A stretch of 64,000 nt of DNA from Sphingobium sp. 66-54. Lineage in GTDB: Bacteria > Pseudomonadota > Alphaproteobacteria > Sphingomonadales > Sphingomonadaceae. The notes beneath the pieces were generated by a model. The model did no database searches. It was not told the origin of the DNA and was given only the letters and a program-made list of their open reading frames with translations. The DNA lies in NCBI GenBank assembly GCA_001899715.1, contig MKWI01000006.1, forward strand, positions 372,001-436,000. The letters are read 5' to 3'. Made by a program: the position numbers and the translations under genes. Below, piece after piece: positions 35,301 to 42,891 of the stretch. Each line of letters opens with the position of its first letter. Position 1 is the first letter of the stretch.

Positions 35301-35700
35301 CGCGCATGTCCGTATCGGCGGTGTGGTGCTGGTACGCCAGCGGCCGGGCAAGGGTAATGCCATCTTCATCACGCTGGAGGATGAGGACGCTATCGCCAAT
35401 ATCGTGTTGTGGGCACGTCGGTTCGAGCGCTACCGGCGAGCGGTGATGGCTGCGCGGCTGATGATCGTCGACGGCGAGGTGCAACGCAGCCGCGAGGGCG
35501 TAGTGCACGTAATGGCGAGTCGCGTGATCGACCGCTCGGACCTGCTCGCTCACCTTTCACAGATCCATATGTCCACCCCACAGCTCAGCCGGGCCGACGT
35601 GTTCCTGCACCCCCAGCCAGCGCGCCGCATCGCCCGAGCACGCGCTTCCTCGCATCCGCGCAACGTGCGTCTGCTGCCGCGCTCTCGGGATTTCCATTAG
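32335..35700 (+). CDS. dnaE2: Error-prone DNA polymerase DnaE2
   Basis: The 1121-residue C-family polymerase performs translesion synthesis with ImuA/ImuB. Domains in order are PHP (TTAYSFLHGASSPGEML at the N-terminus), palm with the catalytic PPDIDVDFEHERREEV (aspartates near residues 388-390), fingers, tandem helix-hairpin-helix (about residue 860 onward) and an OB-fold (VRIGGVVLVRQRPGKG near 985). Length matches DnaE2 rather than replicative DnaE1. It starts 105 bases after imuB in the same direction. The region at about residues 820-845 before the HhH domain is poorly conserved. Confidence 0.95.
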   Translation: MTEPSPYIELACTTAYSFLHGASSPGEMLARAIALGHAGIGIADRNSVAGVVRAKIAIATLREEGKPVPDDFQLVTGARLVFADGTSDIIAYPATRHGWGRLTRLLTTGNRRAKKGECHLTLDDLIAHLDDLLLIVLPSDEDPSTPTLLRRLMAAAPGRVWLGATMGRTGRDARRLAHRQTLAHMAGVPLIALNDALYAVPEDRPLQDVMTAIRLHTTVQAAGRVLIANAERHLKAPAEMTHLFAACPDAVVQAQVFLSRIGFRLEHLRYEYPHEPVPHGWEAQDWLEHLVMQAAHARYGDSLPKDVTERLAEEFTLIRRRAYAHYFLTVHDLVTFARKQEPPILCQGRGSAANSIVCFLLGVTSVDPSAHQLLFSRFLSDERGEPPDIDVDFEHERREEVIQYIYERYGRDRAGIAATVIHYRPRSAVREIGKALGLSEDVTARMASTVWGSYHSDYKQDRSAEAGFDPDNPQIARLNDFVQRILNLPRHLSQHVGGFILTQGRLDELVPIHNAAMDERTFIEWDKDDIDALGLMKVDVLALGMLTCLAKSFQLMRNHGLGNHTLEIDLKADDPAVYNMLCKGDSIGVFQVESRAQINMLPRLKPRTLYDLVVQVAIVRPGPIEGDMVHPYLRRRNGEERVDFPSPGLAYPQDELREVLDKTFGVPLFQEQAMKLAITAAGFTPDEANGLRRAMATFRNVGTIDRFRDKMIGGMVGRGYERDFAERCYKQIEGFGSYGFPESHAQSFARLVYLSAWLKCHHPAVFAAALLNSQPMGFYAPAQLVRDAIKHGVAVRGVDINASDWDNGLEPCAAGAALNMHGAAARDRPYERSPTRQTEKPALALRLGFRQIDGFNDDWANAIIDARATGGPFTGIEELARRAGLPTRALHLLADADACASLGRDRRAALWEVRRMPTEELPLFAAARARELGEEPAVALRPMTLGEHVAADYQTHRLSLKAHPMTLLRPFFTAEGVTPCRDLRTAKAGAHVRIGGVVLVRQRPGKGNAIFITLEDEDAIANIVLWARRFERYRRAVMAARLMIVDGEVQRSREGVVHVMASRVIDRSDLLAHLSQIHMSTPQLSRADVFLHPQPARRIARARASSHPRNVRLLPRSRDFH

Positions 35701-35810
35701 CTTGTCCAAGCCCGGCAGAGTGGTTTGTGGCGAGCATGCTCGATGCGGCAAAGCGAACCGCCGTGCGCCTGCGTAGACCGGCGCCCGGAGAAGGAACGGC
35801 GGTAGGCCCC

Positions 35811-35834
35811 GGACTCCTGCCTGCGCGGAGCACA
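35811..35834. repeat. Degenerate REP-like unit, copy E
   Basis: GGACTCCTGCCTGCGCGGAG with CACAG after it is an inverted-orientation REP-like core with one stem base lost. It lies 110 bases after dnaE2 in an otherwise unremarkable 246-base convergent gap. Confidence 0.5.
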
Positions 35835-35946
35835 GTGGTCTCAAATAAAAATAGCAAGGCCTCTCTGTTCATGTCGGCGGAGCACCATAGCTATAGACCG
35901 CGACGCAAGGCGCCGCCCCAATCGCCCAACACGCTCTGCCAGCAAC

Positions 35947-36744
35947 TCAGCCTTTGGTAGCGGTGCAGCGCTCGAAGCGTTGGGTCCGCCCTTGGGCGGA
36001 GCCGTCCCGCAACAGTACGGTGCCCTGGCGGCAGGCCTTGCCGTCACGCGGCACGGCCTCGCCGACGACCACCACGCCATGATAATCGCCGGCAACCCAG
36101 TTTTGCGCCTCGCCGCTCCCTATGGCCTGCGCGACGGCGCGCGCTACCGGCGGGATGAGCAGGAAATTGCCCGAGTTGATGATCGCCTCGTCCGGCGCGG
36201 AGACGGCGCGACCGCTCTCTACTGGTGGCTGTGGCCGGATCGCCCGCCCGTCCGCGATCGGCACGGCGGCTCGCGGTGCCGGTGCCATGGCAGGAGCAGC
36301 CTTGCGCTGTTCAATGACGGCGCGCAGATGCACGGGCTTGCGAGCGGTGGGGATGACGGTAGGGCCTGCCGGCCCGGCCGAGGCCGCGGAAGCGGCGAGG
36401 TCGGCGCCAGCCCGGTCGATGATGGCGGCCGAAACAGTCTCGCCGCCCATGATACTCCCGCCGCGCGTCGACCAGAGCCAGCCGGCGACGGCGAGTAGCA
36501 AGGCGGCGGTGGTGAGCGTGCCAACCAAGGCCATCAGCCGCCAGCCGAAATCCGGCTGCGGCCCGGGCGAGGCGGGGCGGGGCGTCTCCGCCTCGATTCG
36601 CTCGCTGGCCCGGTCGAACCCCAACTCCAGCGCACCGAGGGATAGCCGCCAACGGCTCCGGCGCGCGCTGTAGCGGCCGTGAGGGGCGTGATCGACCATG
36701 TAATCCGGCGGCCTGATAGGCTGCAGATCGCCGATATGCTGCAT
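35947..36744 (-). CDS. Single-pass membrane protein with C-terminal surface-antigen-like domain
   Basis: The 265-residue protein has about 70 cytosolic residues, one membrane segment at about residues 70-92, an Ala/Pro-rich linker and a small C-terminal domain (WVAGDYHGVVVVGEAVPRDG, KACRQGTVLLRDG) ending in a cysteine. The last domain resembles the RT0821/Lpp0805 surface-antigen C-terminus, in which an ACRQ segment is typical. Topology would place it in the periplasm. Function is unknown and no operon partner adjoins. Confidence 0.65.
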   Translation of the reverse strand: MQHIGDLQPIRPPDYMVDHAPHGRYSARRSRWRLSLGALELGFDRASERIEAETPRPASPGPQPDFGWRLMALVGTLTTAALLLAVAGWLWSTRGGSIMGGETVSAAIIDRAGADLAASAASAGPAGPTVIPTARKPVHLRAVIEQRKAAPAMAPAPRAAVPIADGRAIRPQPPVESGRAVSAPDEAIINSGNFLLIPPVARAVAQAIGSGEAQNWVAGDYHGVVVVGEAVPRDGKACRQGTVLLRDGSAQGRTQRFERCTATKG

Positions 36745-37152
36745 CGCGGCTCTCCCTCAAGCCTTGGATTTGATGTCAATATCACCGTAAATGCAAGGGA
36801 AACCAGCGGCCGGCCGCGCAAAGCACCGCTCGGACCGGCGAGGATGAGAAAGACGGGTTAGCGCGAGCCAGCACGCCGCATACCGACAGCTCAGGCGGAA
36901 CAACGCGCGAAGCCGCCATGGACGAGCACTGGAGCGTAAGGGTGATCCGTCTTAGGCAGCCTTGGCTAAACAGTGTCGAGCGCCCACGCTTTGGTAGACG
37001 GCCGTCAGGTGGAGCACCCTCAACGAGGATTGGAAGGCGTGCCATGCAGACCTTGCCAGCATCCATCGCCTTCCGGATCAGGCTCAAACGGCGCAATGGA
37101 TGCCGAAACGCGTTCAATAGGAGTCGTGATCGACCTTGAAAAGCGTTCCCGC
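36745..37152. other. Intergenic region, nothing recognised
   Basis: These 408 bases lie between two minus-strand genes and contain the promoter of the 35947-36744 gene. A plus-strand frame at 36918-37139 has an Arg-rich, non-protein-like composition. No palindrome, tRNA or riboswitch pattern was found. Confidence 0.4.
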
Positions 37153-37650
37153 TCAGCCCCCGTTCGGACCGGGACCGGACGGGCCGGCCGCACCACCCAT
37201 GCCGCCGGCGCCGACCGCGCCGATATTGCCGAAAATCTCGTCCAGCAGGCTGCGCTTACGACCGAGCGTCGGCGTCTTGTCGCCAACCGGCGAGATGTTG
37301 GCGACCTGCTCCAGCGAGGTGTTGCGGTCGATACTGGCGACATTGCCGGCCGAATCGAACTGTACGGTGACGAGAAGTTGGTCGGTCGGGCGCGGTGAGG
37401 CGAAGGCAAGCGCCCGTGTATCACGAGAGACATAATACCAGCGCTCCGGCCCGAACTGGGAGACGAAGGTCGGCCGGCCGAGCGATCCCTCGACAGACGC
37501 CTTGTTGTCCACGCCCGGCAGCACCGAGCTGACGATCAGATTGTCCGCGAGGAAACCCTGATGGGTCCGCACGCGCGTGCAGCCGCCCGCGAGCAGTAGC
37601 GCGGACGCCGCGCCCGCGACCAGAAGCGGTCGCCCTATGCCACGCTGCAT
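37153..37650 (-). CDS. bamE: Outer membrane assembly lipoprotein BamE (SmpA/OmlA)
   Basis: The 165-residue lipoprotein has a signal ending LLLAGGC (cysteine near residue 24) and the BamE fold: HQGFLADNLIVSSVLPGVDNK, the GRPTFVSQFGPERWYYVS strand pair and VTVQFDSAGNVASID. BamE supports the BamA complex that inserts beta-barrel proteins in the outer membrane. ATG 37650 has GGAG at six-base spacing; an in-frame ATG two codons upstream is too close to that site. The Gly/Pro-rich C-terminus is specific to this group. It diverges from the cytochrome bc1 chaperone gene. Confidence 0.88.
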   Translation of the reverse strand: MQRGIGRPLLVAGAASALLLAGGCTRVRTHQGFLADNLIVSSVLPGVDNKASVEGSLGRPTFVSQFGPERWYYVSRDTRALAFASPRPTDQLLVTVQFDSAGNVASIDRNTSLEQVANISPVGDKTPTLGRKRSLLDEIFGNIGAVGAGGMGGAAGPSGPGPNGG

Positions 37651-37813
37651 GCACATCTCCTGCTTCATCCTCGCGAAAACCATCATGGCCGTGCCGCCGC
37701 CATTGCCCATTGCATTGCCGGCCCCCGCAATCAATATGCAATCGGCTGCGGACCGGGAATGCGGGGAGCGGCCCTACCCCTTCGACCTGTGCAGCAGGAA
37801 AGCTGAACCGAGA

Positions 37814-38329
37814 ATGAGCCTCCTTTCGACATTGTTCACCCGCAAGGATGAACGCGCGGCACTGCGGCCGCTCTATGCCGCCGCCATCGCCCTTGCACGC
37901 GCACCGCACTGGTATCTGGAAGGCGGCGTCGCGGACACGATCGACGGGCGGTTCGACATGATCGCCGCGATCCTCTCCGCCATCCTGTTGCGGCTCGACG
38001 CGCTCGATGCCAAGGCCGAGTCGGTCAAGCTCACCGAGCTGTTCATCGAGGATATGGACGGCCAGATACGACAGATCGGCTTCGGCGACGTGGTGGTCGG
38101 CAAGCAGGTCGGCCGAATGGTGGGTGCGTTAGGCGGACGGCTCGCGGCCTATCGCGCCGGCTTCGCGGGCGAGGCACCGCTGGAGGAGGCGCTCACGCGC
38201 AACCTCTATCGCGGCATGGAGCCGGTAGCGTCGGAACTGGCGCATGTCGCCGGGCGGCTGCGCGCCTTTGTGACAATGCTGGCGACGCGCGATCTCGACG
38301 ATCTGCTCGCGGCACGTCTGGACGATTGA
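37814..38329 (+). CDS. Ubiquinol-cytochrome c chaperone family protein (CBP3-like)
   Basis: The 171-residue all-helical protein matches the bacterial relatives of mitochondrial CBP3/UQCC1, which help assemble the cytochrome bc1 complex. Characteristic segments are LYAAAIALARAPHWYLEGGVADTIDGRFDM near the N-terminus, LTELFIEDMDGQIRQIGFGDVVVGKQV and ALTRNLYRG. It is cytosolic. The DUF177 gene starts 12 bases downstream, a pairing conserved in alphaproteobacteria. Confidence 0.88.
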   Translation: MSLLSTLFTRKDERAALRPLYAAAIALARAPHWYLEGGVADTIDGRFDMIAAILSAILLRLDALDAKAESVKLTELFIEDMDGQIRQIGFGDVVVGKQVGRMVGALGGRLAAYRAGFAGEAPLEEALTRNLYRGMEPVASELAHVAGRLRAFVTMLATRDLDDLLAARLDD

Positions 38330-38340
38330 GGACCCAGTCG

Positions 38341-38874
38341 ATGACCATCCCTCCGCCGCCCGAGTTCTCCCGCATCGTCCGTGCCAGCGAGTTTGGCGAC
38401 GGGACGCGCGAGCGCATCATCGCCGCCACCGATGCGGAACGCGCAGCGCTGGTCCGGCGCTTCGGCCTGCGCGCGCTTACGGCGCTGGAGGCAAGCCTGC
38501 GCGTCGCGCCGGAGACGGCCGGCTGCCGCGTCACCGGTACGCTCACCGCCAACCTCATCCAGGCCTGCGTCGCGACCGATGAGGATGTGCCGGCGCACAT
38601 CACCGCCGATATCGCGGTCCGCTTCGTGCGCGGCCTCGATACGATCGACGAAGAGGAACTGGAACTGAGCGAGGCCGATTGCGATCTGCTGCCGCTGGAG
38701 GACGAGCGCATCGACCTTGGCGAGACGGTAGCGCAAACGCTGGCGCTCAACCTCGATCCCTATCCGCGCGTGGCGGACGCTGACGAAAAGTTGCGCGCCA
38801 TGGGTGTGCTGACCGAAGGCGAAGCCGGGCCTTTCGCCGCGCTCAAGGGATTGAAGCTCGGGACTGGCGATTGA
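38341..38874 (+). CDS. DUF177/YceD family protein
   Basis: The 177-residue protein matches DUF177 (YceD), linked in other bacteria to 23S rRNA processing and usually found beside rpmF. Landmarks are the domain start EFSRIVRASEF, CRVTGTLTANLIQACVATDEDVPAHI, the acidic strand LDTIDEEELEL and LGETVAQTLALNLDPYPR. The cysteine pair of plant homologues is reduced to one (QACV). Here it follows the bc1 chaperone gene and precedes dinB rather than rpmF-plsX. Confidence 0.87.
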   Translation: MTIPPPPEFSRIVRASEFGDGTRERIIAATDAERAALVRRFGLRALTALEASLRVAPETAGCRVTGTLTANLIQACVATDEDVPAHITADIAVRFVRGLDTIDEEELELSEADCDLLPLEDERIDLGETVAQTLALNLDPYPRVADADEKLRAMGVLTEGEAGPFAALKGLKLGTGD

Positions 38875-38970
38875 GCCAACGTGCCGCGCGGGCCAGTTGG
38901 ATGGGCCGCCGCGGGGAAAGCCGATTGTCGCAGTGGTCCGTAGTCTGTCAGACATTTCACCCTCAGCGAT

Positions 38971-38985
38971 GTTCCACTTCCGTTC
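38971..38985 (+). promoter_or_regulatory. LexA box before dinB
   Basis: GTTC-CACTTCC-GTTC is a perfect direct repeat with 7-base spacing, the alphaproteobacterial LexA operator, 28 bases before the dinB start. It is the same motif, in the opposite orientation, as the one before imuA, so both translesion loci should be in the SOS regulon. Confidence 0.85.
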
Positions 38986-39013
38986 CAAAAGGCGGCGTGG
39001 CATAAGCAGGGCC

Positions 39014-40117
39014 ATGGCTGAGGAGACCGATCAGCATCGCAAGATCATCCATGTCGATATGGATGCCTTCTATGCCTCGGTCGAGCAGCGGGACGATCCG
39101 GCATTGCGCGGCAAGCCGGTCGCGGTTGGCGGGGCAGGCCCGCGTGGAGTCGTCGCGGCGGCAAGTTACGAGGCACGAGTGTTCGGCGTGCGCTCGGCCA
39201 TGCCCGGCGGCCAAGCACGGCGGCTATGCCCGGATCTCATCTTCGTGCCCGCGCGGTTCGATGCTTATCGCGCCGTCTCGGCGCAGGTCCGGGCGATCTT
39301 CGAGCGGTTCACCGACATCATCCAGCCGCTCTCGCTGGACGAAGCCTATCTCGACGTCACCCACAACAAGCTCGGCATCGTCTCGGCCACCTACATCGCG
39401 CAGGAAATCCGTCGCCTGATCCACGAGGAAACCGGCCTCACCGCTTCGGCCGGCGTTTCGTGGAACAAGCTCATCGCCAAGCTCGCCTCGGATCAGAACA
39501 AGCCGGACGGCCTGTGCGTGGTCAAGCCGGGGGAGGCCGAAGCCTTCATGGCCGCGATGCCGGTGGCGCGTATCCACGGCGTCGGTCCAGTCACGGCGCA
39601 GCGCATGACCGCGCTTGGCATCCGCACCGGTGCGGACTTGAAGGCATGGCCGCTGGAAGCGCTACAACGCCATTTCGGGAAGGCTGCCGCTTTCTATCAC
39701 GGCGCCGCGCGCGGCATCGACGAGCGGCCAGTCCGCGATCGTGAGGCGCGCAAGTCGATCAGCGTCGAGGATACGTTTGGCAGCGATATCGGTGCCGAGG
39801 AGCTGTTGCTGGCCGAGCTTGAGCAAATCGCGGCGCGGCTGTGGACGCGGTTGGGCAAGGCCCGTGCCTCCGGCCGCACCGTCACCCTGAAGCTGAAGCT
39901 CGGCGATTTCCGCATCCTCACCCGCTCACGCACACTCACCGCGCCGCTGGCCGGCGCCGAGGACCTGCGAGCGATCGGTGCCGATCTGCTTCGCGCCCAA
40001 CTGCCGCTACCCATCGGCGCGCGCCTGCTCGGCCTCGGCCTCTCCAACCTGGTCGATCCCGACAGCACGGAACAACCGGGTGAGGTAGAGCACCAGCTTT
40101 GCCTGGCATTCGGGTAG
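39014..40117 (+). CDS. dinB: DNA polymerase IV
   Basis: The 367-residue Y-family polymerase bypasses lesions such as N2-dG adducts. The catalytic residues are present: D15 in HVDMDAFYASVEQ and D109-E110 in LSLDEAYLDV. The thumb/HhH segment IHGVGPVTAQRMTALGIRTG and the little finger (RKSISVEDTFGSD) follow. The frame opens upstream, but ATG 39014 gives the normal DinB N-terminus. The C-terminus EVEHQLCLAFG lacks a clear clamp-binding QLxLF but retains a QLCLAF remnant. Confidence 0.93.
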   Translation: MAEETDQHRKIIHVDMDAFYASVEQRDDPALRGKPVAVGGAGPRGVVAAASYEARVFGVRSAMPGGQARRLCPDLIFVPARFDAYRAVSAQVRAIFERFTDIIQPLSLDEAYLDVTHNKLGIVSATYIAQEIRRLIHEETGLTASAGVSWNKLIAKLASDQNKPDGLCVVKPGEAEAFMAAMPVARIHGVGPVTAQRMTALGIRTGADLKAWPLEALQRHFGKAAAFYHGAARGIDERPVRDREARKSISVEDTFGSDIGAEELLLAELEQIAARLWTRLGKARASGRTVTLKLKLGDFRILTRSRTLTAPLAGAEDLRAIGADLLRAQLPLPIGARLLGLGLSNLVDPDSTEQPGEVEHQLCLAFG

Positions 40118-40145
40118 AGCCCCTCGCCATTGCGGAGGCAGCATA

Positions 40146-40172
40146 GTGTTCCTGCGAAAGTATGAGCCCAGG
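40146..40172. repeat. Degenerate REP-like unit, copy F
   Basis: GTGTTCCTGCGAAAGTATGA followed by GCCCAGG keeps the outline of the REP-like unit but has lost stem pairing. It lies 28 bases after dinB, in the gap before the convergent ankyrin gene. Confidence 0.5.
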
Positions 40173-40273
40173 AGCCTGCCACCCTTACCGCGCCTTGCGC
40201 CCTGGCTTTCGCATGAGCGCATGCTTCCAAGAGCAGAGTGGATACCGGCGCAGTCGCCGCCTACTCCACCTCG

Positions 40274-40891
40274 CTACAGCGTCGGTCCCTGCACGCCCTT
40301 GCTCCGGGGTGCTTGTTGTTTGGCGGTGAGCAGATCGAGCATACCGGGCACGGGGTTGCCTCGGCGGGCATAATCAATGGCGGACTGGCCGGCGAGCGCA
40401 TCGCGTTTGTCGGGATCGGCGCCGGCGGTCATCAGCAGGCGGACCATCGCCAGATCGCGCATTTGTACCGCGCGGATCAACGGCGTCTCGCCGCTGCTGT
40501 TGGCCTGGTTGGGATTGGCCTTCATCCCGAGCAGCATCTCCGCGCCTTCGATGAAGCGCTTCTCGACTGCCAGCATCAGCGGGCTACGACCGTCATTATC
40601 GGTAAGGTCGGGCCGGGCTCCGCGCGAGAGAAGGTAGCGGGTGTAGGTCACATCGCGCCGGCCGATGGTAATCATCAGCGCGGTCTCGCCAGTGGTCTTG
40701 TCCTTGGTGTTGACCGGAGTGACGCCGGGCTGCTCCAGCGCCTTGACGATGGCATCGTTGTCGCCCTTGCGGACCGCTTCGAGGAACTTGTAGCTGTCCG
40801 AAAACTGCGCCGCCGCCGGCAGCGCTGCGAACATACCGAGCAATGCCGCCGCGGCCAGCATCAGCGACCGGGCGCGCCCACGCCCCCGCAT
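40274..40891 (-). CDS. Exported ankyrin repeat protein
   Basis: The 205-residue product has a signal peptide (about residues 1-29, ending PAAAQ) and four ankyrin repeats: TTGETALMITIGRRDVTYTRYL, DGRSPLMLAVEKRFIEGAEMLL, SGETPLIRAVQMRDLAMVRLL and AGQSAIDYARRG. Periplasmic ankyrin proteins often chaperone or inhibit a partner enzyme; no partner is obvious here. ATG 40891 is the first in-frame ATG; the frame is also open to a TTG at 40942. Confidence 0.82.
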   Translation of the reverse strand: MRGRGRARSLMLAAAALLGMFAALPAAAQFSDSYKFLEAVRKGDNDAIVKALEQPGVTPVNTKDKTTGETALMITIGRRDVTYTRYLLSRGARPDLTDNDGRSPLMLAVEKRFIEGAEMLLGMKANPNQANSSGETPLIRAVQMRDLAMVRLLMTAGADPDKRDALAGQSAIDYARRGNPVPGMLDLLTAKQQAPRSKGVQGPTL

Positions 40892-40971
40892 ATCCCGGCG
40901 ATGCTGCGTCACGTCCCTGCCCCCTTCCGATCCATGGCCCAATGCGGTTGCACCGGCCCCAATAGCAGGGC

Positions 40972-41622
40972 ATGGCTGGCTGCGCCATGAACAAAGCCCG
41001 CCAGAGTCTCGCCGCCCTCCTGCTCCCCGTACTGCTGTTGGCCGGGTGCCAGCCGGGCACCGGCGGGAGCGCCGACGACGAGGGCGATCTCGTGGGCGCG
41101 AGCATCGGCGGCGATTTCGCCTTGACCGATCAGGACGGCAAGACGGTGCGCTGGGCGGATCTCGCCGGCAAGTATCGCATCGTCTATTTCGGCTATACTT
41201 ACTGCCCGGACGTGTGCCCGCTCGATCTCACGCGGATCATGGCCGGCTACCGCCTGCTGGAGAAAGCCGAACCATCGGCCGCCGCCAAGGTGCAGCCGAT
41301 CTTCATCACCGTCGATCCGCAGCGCGATACGCCGGCGGTCGTCAAGACCTATGTCGCCGCGTTCCATCCCAAGCTGATCGGCCTCACCGGCACACCCGAG
41401 CAGATCGAGGCGGTCAAGAAAGCCTTCGTCGTGGTGGCGGGCAAGGAGGGCAACCCGGCCGCGACACAGGACTATCTCGTTAGCCACAGCCGCACTCCCT
41501 ATCTCTTTGGTCCGGACGGCAAGCCGATCGCAATGGTCCCGGTTGACGATGGCACGCCGGGCAAGAAGAACAGCGGATCGCCCGAGAGCGTGCGCGATTT
41601 CCTGATCCGCTTCGTCAAATGA
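40972..41622 (+). CDS. SCO1/SenC family copper chaperone
   Basis: The 216-residue lipoprotein (lipobox LLLAGC near residue 26) has a thioredoxin fold with the copper-binding motif C-P-D-V-C-P and the third ligand histidine in SHSRTPYLFG. SCO proteins deliver copper to, or reduce, the CuA site of cytochrome c oxidase from the periplasmic face. ATG 40987 is an alternative start that leaves a more typical signal. Its stop overlaps the next gene's start (ATGA). Confidence 0.9.
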   Translation: MAGCAMNKARQSLAALLLPVLLLAGCQPGTGGSADDEGDLVGASIGGDFALTDQDGKTVRWADLAGKYRIVYFGYTYCPDVCPLDLTRIMAGYRLLEKAEPSAAAKVQPIFITVDPQRDTPAVVKTYVAAFHPKLIGLTGTPEQIEAVKKAFVVVAGKEGNPAATQDYLVSHSRTPYLFGPDGKPIAMVPVDDGTPGKKNSGSPESVRDFLIRFVK

Positions 41623-42044
41623 ATTTCTGGGAGCAGCCGCTCGAAACGCTCGACCGCGCGCAGTGGGAGGCGCTGTGCGACGGCTGCGGCAAATGCTGCC
41701 TGCATAAAGTGGAAGATAGCGAAACCGGCCGCGTCTATGCCACAAATGTCGCCTGCCGGCTGCTCGACCGCGCCACGGCGCAATGCAGCAACTATCGCCA
41801 TCGCCGCGCCTTCGTGCCCGATTGCCTGAGGCTGACGCCGGCGCGGCTCAAGACGATCGAGTGGCTGCCGGGCACCTGCGCCTACAAGCTGCGGGCAGAG
41901 GGGCAGCCGCTGCCGGAGTGGCACTATCTCGTCTGCGGCGACCGCGAGGCGGTGCATCGTGCCGGCATGTCGGTGCGCGGCTGGACGATCTCGGAGACGC
42001 TGGCCGGCGACCTGGAGCATCATATTGTCGAGCGCGCGCTCTGA
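41619..42044 (+). CDS. YcgN-family cysteine cluster protein
   Basis: The 141-residue protein matches the UPF0260/YcgN group of the zinc- or iron-chelating CxxxCxxCC proteins. The cluster reads LCDGCGKCCLHK near residues 20-30, with further cysteines in VACRLLDRATAQCSNY, VPDCLRLTP, GTCAYKL and LVCGDRE. The metal and function are not established. It is translationally coupled to the SCO gene by a four-base overlap. Confidence 0.87.
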   Translation: MNFWEQPLETLDRAQWEALCDGCGKCCLHKVEDSETGRVYATNVACRLLDRATAQCSNYRHRRAFVPDCLRLTPARLKTIEWLPGTCAYKLRAEGQPLPEWHYLVCGDREAVHRAGMSVRGWTISETLAGDLEHHIVERAL

Positions 42045-42741
42045 GCATGTGCTGAGGCTCGCCAATGGCGAGGCGGTGCCGCTGATCGTCCAGCGCCATG
42101 CCCGCGCGCGGCGGATGCGGCTGCGTTTCGACGGGCTGGCCGACCGGGCGCTACTGACCATCCCGGCCCGTGCGGCGCTCAAGCGCGCTCTGGCCTGGGC
42201 GGGCGAGCAATCGGACTGGATAGAAGGGCAGCGCGGGCGCACGGCGGGCCTTGTGCTGCTGGGCGACGGGGCTTCGCTGCCGGTGGAGGGCGCGATGCTG
42301 CGGATCGTGGCGACCGGCGGCACGGGGCGACAGGTGCGGCGCGAGGGCGACCGGCTGCTGGTTGGCGGGCCGGCAGTGCATGCCGGCGCGCGGGTCGTCC
42401 GGTGGCTCAAGGCGGAGGCCAAGGCAGCCCTGACGGTAGAAACGCGGGCGCTTGCCGCCGCCCATGGCCTGCCGCTGGGGCGCGTCTCAATCGGCGATCC
42501 GCGCGGGCGGTGGGGGAGTTGCTCGGCGCGCGGCGACATCCGCTATAGCTGGCGGCTGATCCTGGCGCCGCCGTTCGTGCGGCTGGCGACGGTGGCGCAT
42601 GAGGTCGCGCATCTGCGGCATATGAATCACGGATCGGAGTTTCATGCGTTCGTCCACACGATCGCATCGGGAGATCCGGAGGCGGCACGGGCCTGGCTTC
42701 GGCGCGAGGGGGCGGGGCTGCATCGCTACCGGGTGATTTAG
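42025..42741 (+). CDS. YgjP-like zinc metallopeptidase domain protein
   Basis: The 238-residue protein matches the YgjP/UPF0489 family with a C-terminal zincin: the zinc helix is HEVAHLRHMNHG, preceded by the family signature GRWGSCSARGDIRYSWRLILAP. Proteolytic activity has not been widely shown. There is no ATG start; TTG 42025 with GGAG at good spacing, overlapping the YcgN gene by 20 bases, is preferred, and GTG 42049 is possible. It closes an SCO-ycgN-ygjP run. Confidence 0.85.
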   Translation: MSSARSEHVLRLANGEAVPLIVQRHARARRMRLRFDGLADRALLTIPARAALKRALAWAGEQSDWIEGQRGRTAGLVLLGDGASLPVEGAMLRIVATGGTGRQVRREGDRLLVGGPAVHAGARVVRWLKAEAKAALTVETRALAAAHGLPLGRVSIGDPRGRWGSCSARGDIRYSWRLILAPPFVRLATVAHEVAHLRHMNHGSEFHAFVHTIASGDPEAARAWLRREGAGLHRYRVI

Positions 42742-42846
42742 ACACTTTTAGCGTACGAAAACGGGTTTTTGCCAACGAGTAGAAGGGGCCGAATCGGTCC
42801 TTTTTGGGTGGAGAGCGGCTGCTTCCGCCAGTGTGCGTTGCCGCCC

Positions 42847-42873
42847 GGGCTCCTGCCTGCACAGGGGCCCGGG
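42847..42873. repeat. REP-like unit, copy G (diverged)
   Basis: GGGCTCCTGCCTGCACAGGG followed by GCCCGGG is a REP-like unit in inverted orientation with an altered stem. It lies between convergent ygjP-like and PBP1A genes, 19 bases from the PBP stop. Confidence 0.55.
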
Positions 42874-42891
42874 TGATTTTCAACCCGGGCG

